The notes under the pieces are model-generated. The model saw only the letters and a program-made list of their open reading frames with translations. It searched no databases and was not told where the DNA came from. 6,933 nucleotides of DNA from Pedobacter sp. UBA2067 (GTDB lineage Bacteria > Bacteroidota > Bacteroidia > Sphingobacteriales > Sphingobacteriaceae): positions 6,146-13,078 of the forward strand of contig DDAD01000162.1 in the NCBI GenBank assembly GCA_002333205.1. Reading direction: 5' to 3'. The number at the start of each line of letters is the position of its first letter. Positions within the stretch are counted from its first letter, which is position 1. Positions 6,173 through 6,933 of the stretch are shown piece by piece. A program made the position numbers and the translations under genes.

Positions 6173-6933
6173 TTATCTGCTGATGTGAACCATCAAAACG
6201 GAGATATCTGAAGGTGAAACACCCGAAATTCTGGATGCCTGACCCAAAGTTCTTGGCTTAATCTTCAATAATTTCTCTCTGGCTTCTTTCGAAAGCGAAT
6301 TTAGCTGCGCGTAATCGAAGTCAGGATTGATATCCTTGTCTTCCATCTTCTGCATTTTGGCTACGATTTCCTGTTCTTTCTCGAAGTAGCTATCGTATTT
6401 TATTTTGATCTCTGCCTGCTCAACCGTCTCCTGGTCAAATTTACTAAGCAACTCATTTAATGGTAGACTTACTTTTCTGACGTCTTCGATTGACACCTGA
6501 GGACGGCTTAATAAGCTGAAAAGTTTAACGTTCTGGCTTATCGGACTTGTGCCTAATTCCTGAAGCATGTCATTTGCCTGCGACATTTCTATGCCTTGCT
6601 TTCGACTGAATGCAACGATCTCATCGGAGTTTGCTACTTTTTGTTTTACAATTTCTAATCGCTCATCACTGATCAAGCCAAGTTCATGTCCAATAGGGGA
6701 GAGACGGATATCGGCATTATCTTGTCTCAACAGTAAACGGTGTTCCGCTCTTGAGGTGAACATCCGATACGGTTCTTCGGTACCTTTCGTTACCAAATCA
6801 TCTATCAATACTCCAATATACGACTCTGAGCGCTTCATAATAAGCTCATGTTTGTCGTTTACCTTCTGATGTGCGTTAATTCCGGCTATAAATCCCTGAC
6901 TTGCAGCCTCTTCATAGCCAGTAGTTCCATTAA
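6173..6933 (-). CDS. mnmG: tRNA uridine-5-carboxymethylaminomethyl modification enzyme MnmG (partial, N-terminus beyond right edge)
   Basis: MnmG (GidA) acts with the GTPase MnmE, using FAD, NADH and a folate carbon donor, to install the (carboxymethyl)aminomethyl group on the wobble uridine of certain tRNAs. The window holds the C-terminal 252 of about 620 residues; the frame is open to the right edge, so an internal ATG at 6838 is not the real start. Numbering from the first complete codon, NGTTGYEEAASQGFIAGINA (1-20) is the diagnostic end of the FAD domain. It is followed by SESYIGVLIDDLVTKG (35-50), EPYRMFTSRAEHRLLLRQDN (53-72), ADIRLSPIG and a helical C-terminal region with IKYDSYFEKEQE (about 176-187). 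The last 25 residues contain GQASRISGVSPSDIS, the conserved C-terminal domain that contacts MnmE and tRNA. The gene ends in TAA at 6173-6175, followed at once by a strong terminator. Confidence 0.97.
   Translation of the reverse strand, partial: NGTTGYEEAASQGFIAGINAHQKVNDKHELIMKRSESYIGVLIDDLVTKGTEEPYRMFTSRAEHRLLLRQDNADIRLSPIGHELGLISDERLEIVKQKVANSDEIVAFSRKQGIEMSQANDMLQELGTSPISQNVKLFSLLSRPQVSIEDVRKVSLPLNELLSKFDQETVEQAEIKIKYDSYFEKEQEIVAKMQKMEDKDINPDFDYAQLNSLSKEAREKLLKIKPRTLGQASRISGVSPSDISVLMVHISR

Noticed and set aside
6567..6869. 100-codon plus-strand open frame opposite mnmG
   Set aside because: Antisense to conserved MnmG sequence; Cys/Ser-rich translation with no domain.
1..6933. Mobile elements, CRISPR arrays, defence genes, tRNA or rRNA genes
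   Set aside because: No transposase or integrase motifs, target-site duplications, regular repeat-spacer pattern, or RNA-gene signatures were seen; the gene content is ordinary housekeeping.

Overview
The window looks like a piece of a Bacteroidota chromosome, most likely from the Sphingobacteriaceae (Pedobacter-like). The evidence is the protein sequences, a lipoprotein family typical of this phylum, short A-rich leaders without a clear Shine-Dalgarno sequence in front of the start codons, and very A/T-rich spacers between moderate-GC genes. This placement is inferred from sequence character, not from a search. All six genes look intact where visible; the first and last run off the window edges. 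There is no mobile element, CRISPR array, rRNA or tRNA.

Layout from left to right: the N-terminal three quarters of thiL (thiamine-monophosphate kinase, minus strand, cut by the left edge); a 128-bp spacer with an imperfect direct repeat; nadA (quinolinate synthase, minus); an A/T-rich divergent spacer of about 400 bp with candidate promoters and a recurring TTAACAA dyad motif; nadB (L-aspartate oxidase, plus); 12 bp later a gamma-carbonic-anhydrase-like hexapeptide protein (plus); then, converging on it and overlapping its 3' end by 26 bp, a 550-residue Ig-like-domain lipoprotein (minus); a strong intrinsic terminator; and the C-terminal 252 residues of mnmG (tRNA uridine modification, minus, cut by the right edge).

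Functionally the centre is de novo NAD synthesis. NadB oxidises L-aspartate to iminoaspartate, and NadA condenses this unstable product with dihydroxyacetone phosphate to give quinolinate. Divergent transcription from one spacer would let a single regulator balance the two. The third enzyme, NadC, is not in the window. The carbonic-anhydrase-like gene is probably co-transcribed with nadB. ThiL (cofactor synthesis) and MnmG (tRNA modification) are housekeeping neighbours.

I found no convincing undescribed multi-gene system. The observations most worth checking are the shared TTAACAA motif at both ends of the nadA-nadB spacer, the enrichment of Bacteroidota O-glycosylation-type tripeptides in the lipoprotein, and the linkage of a gamma carbonic anhydrase homologue to nadB.
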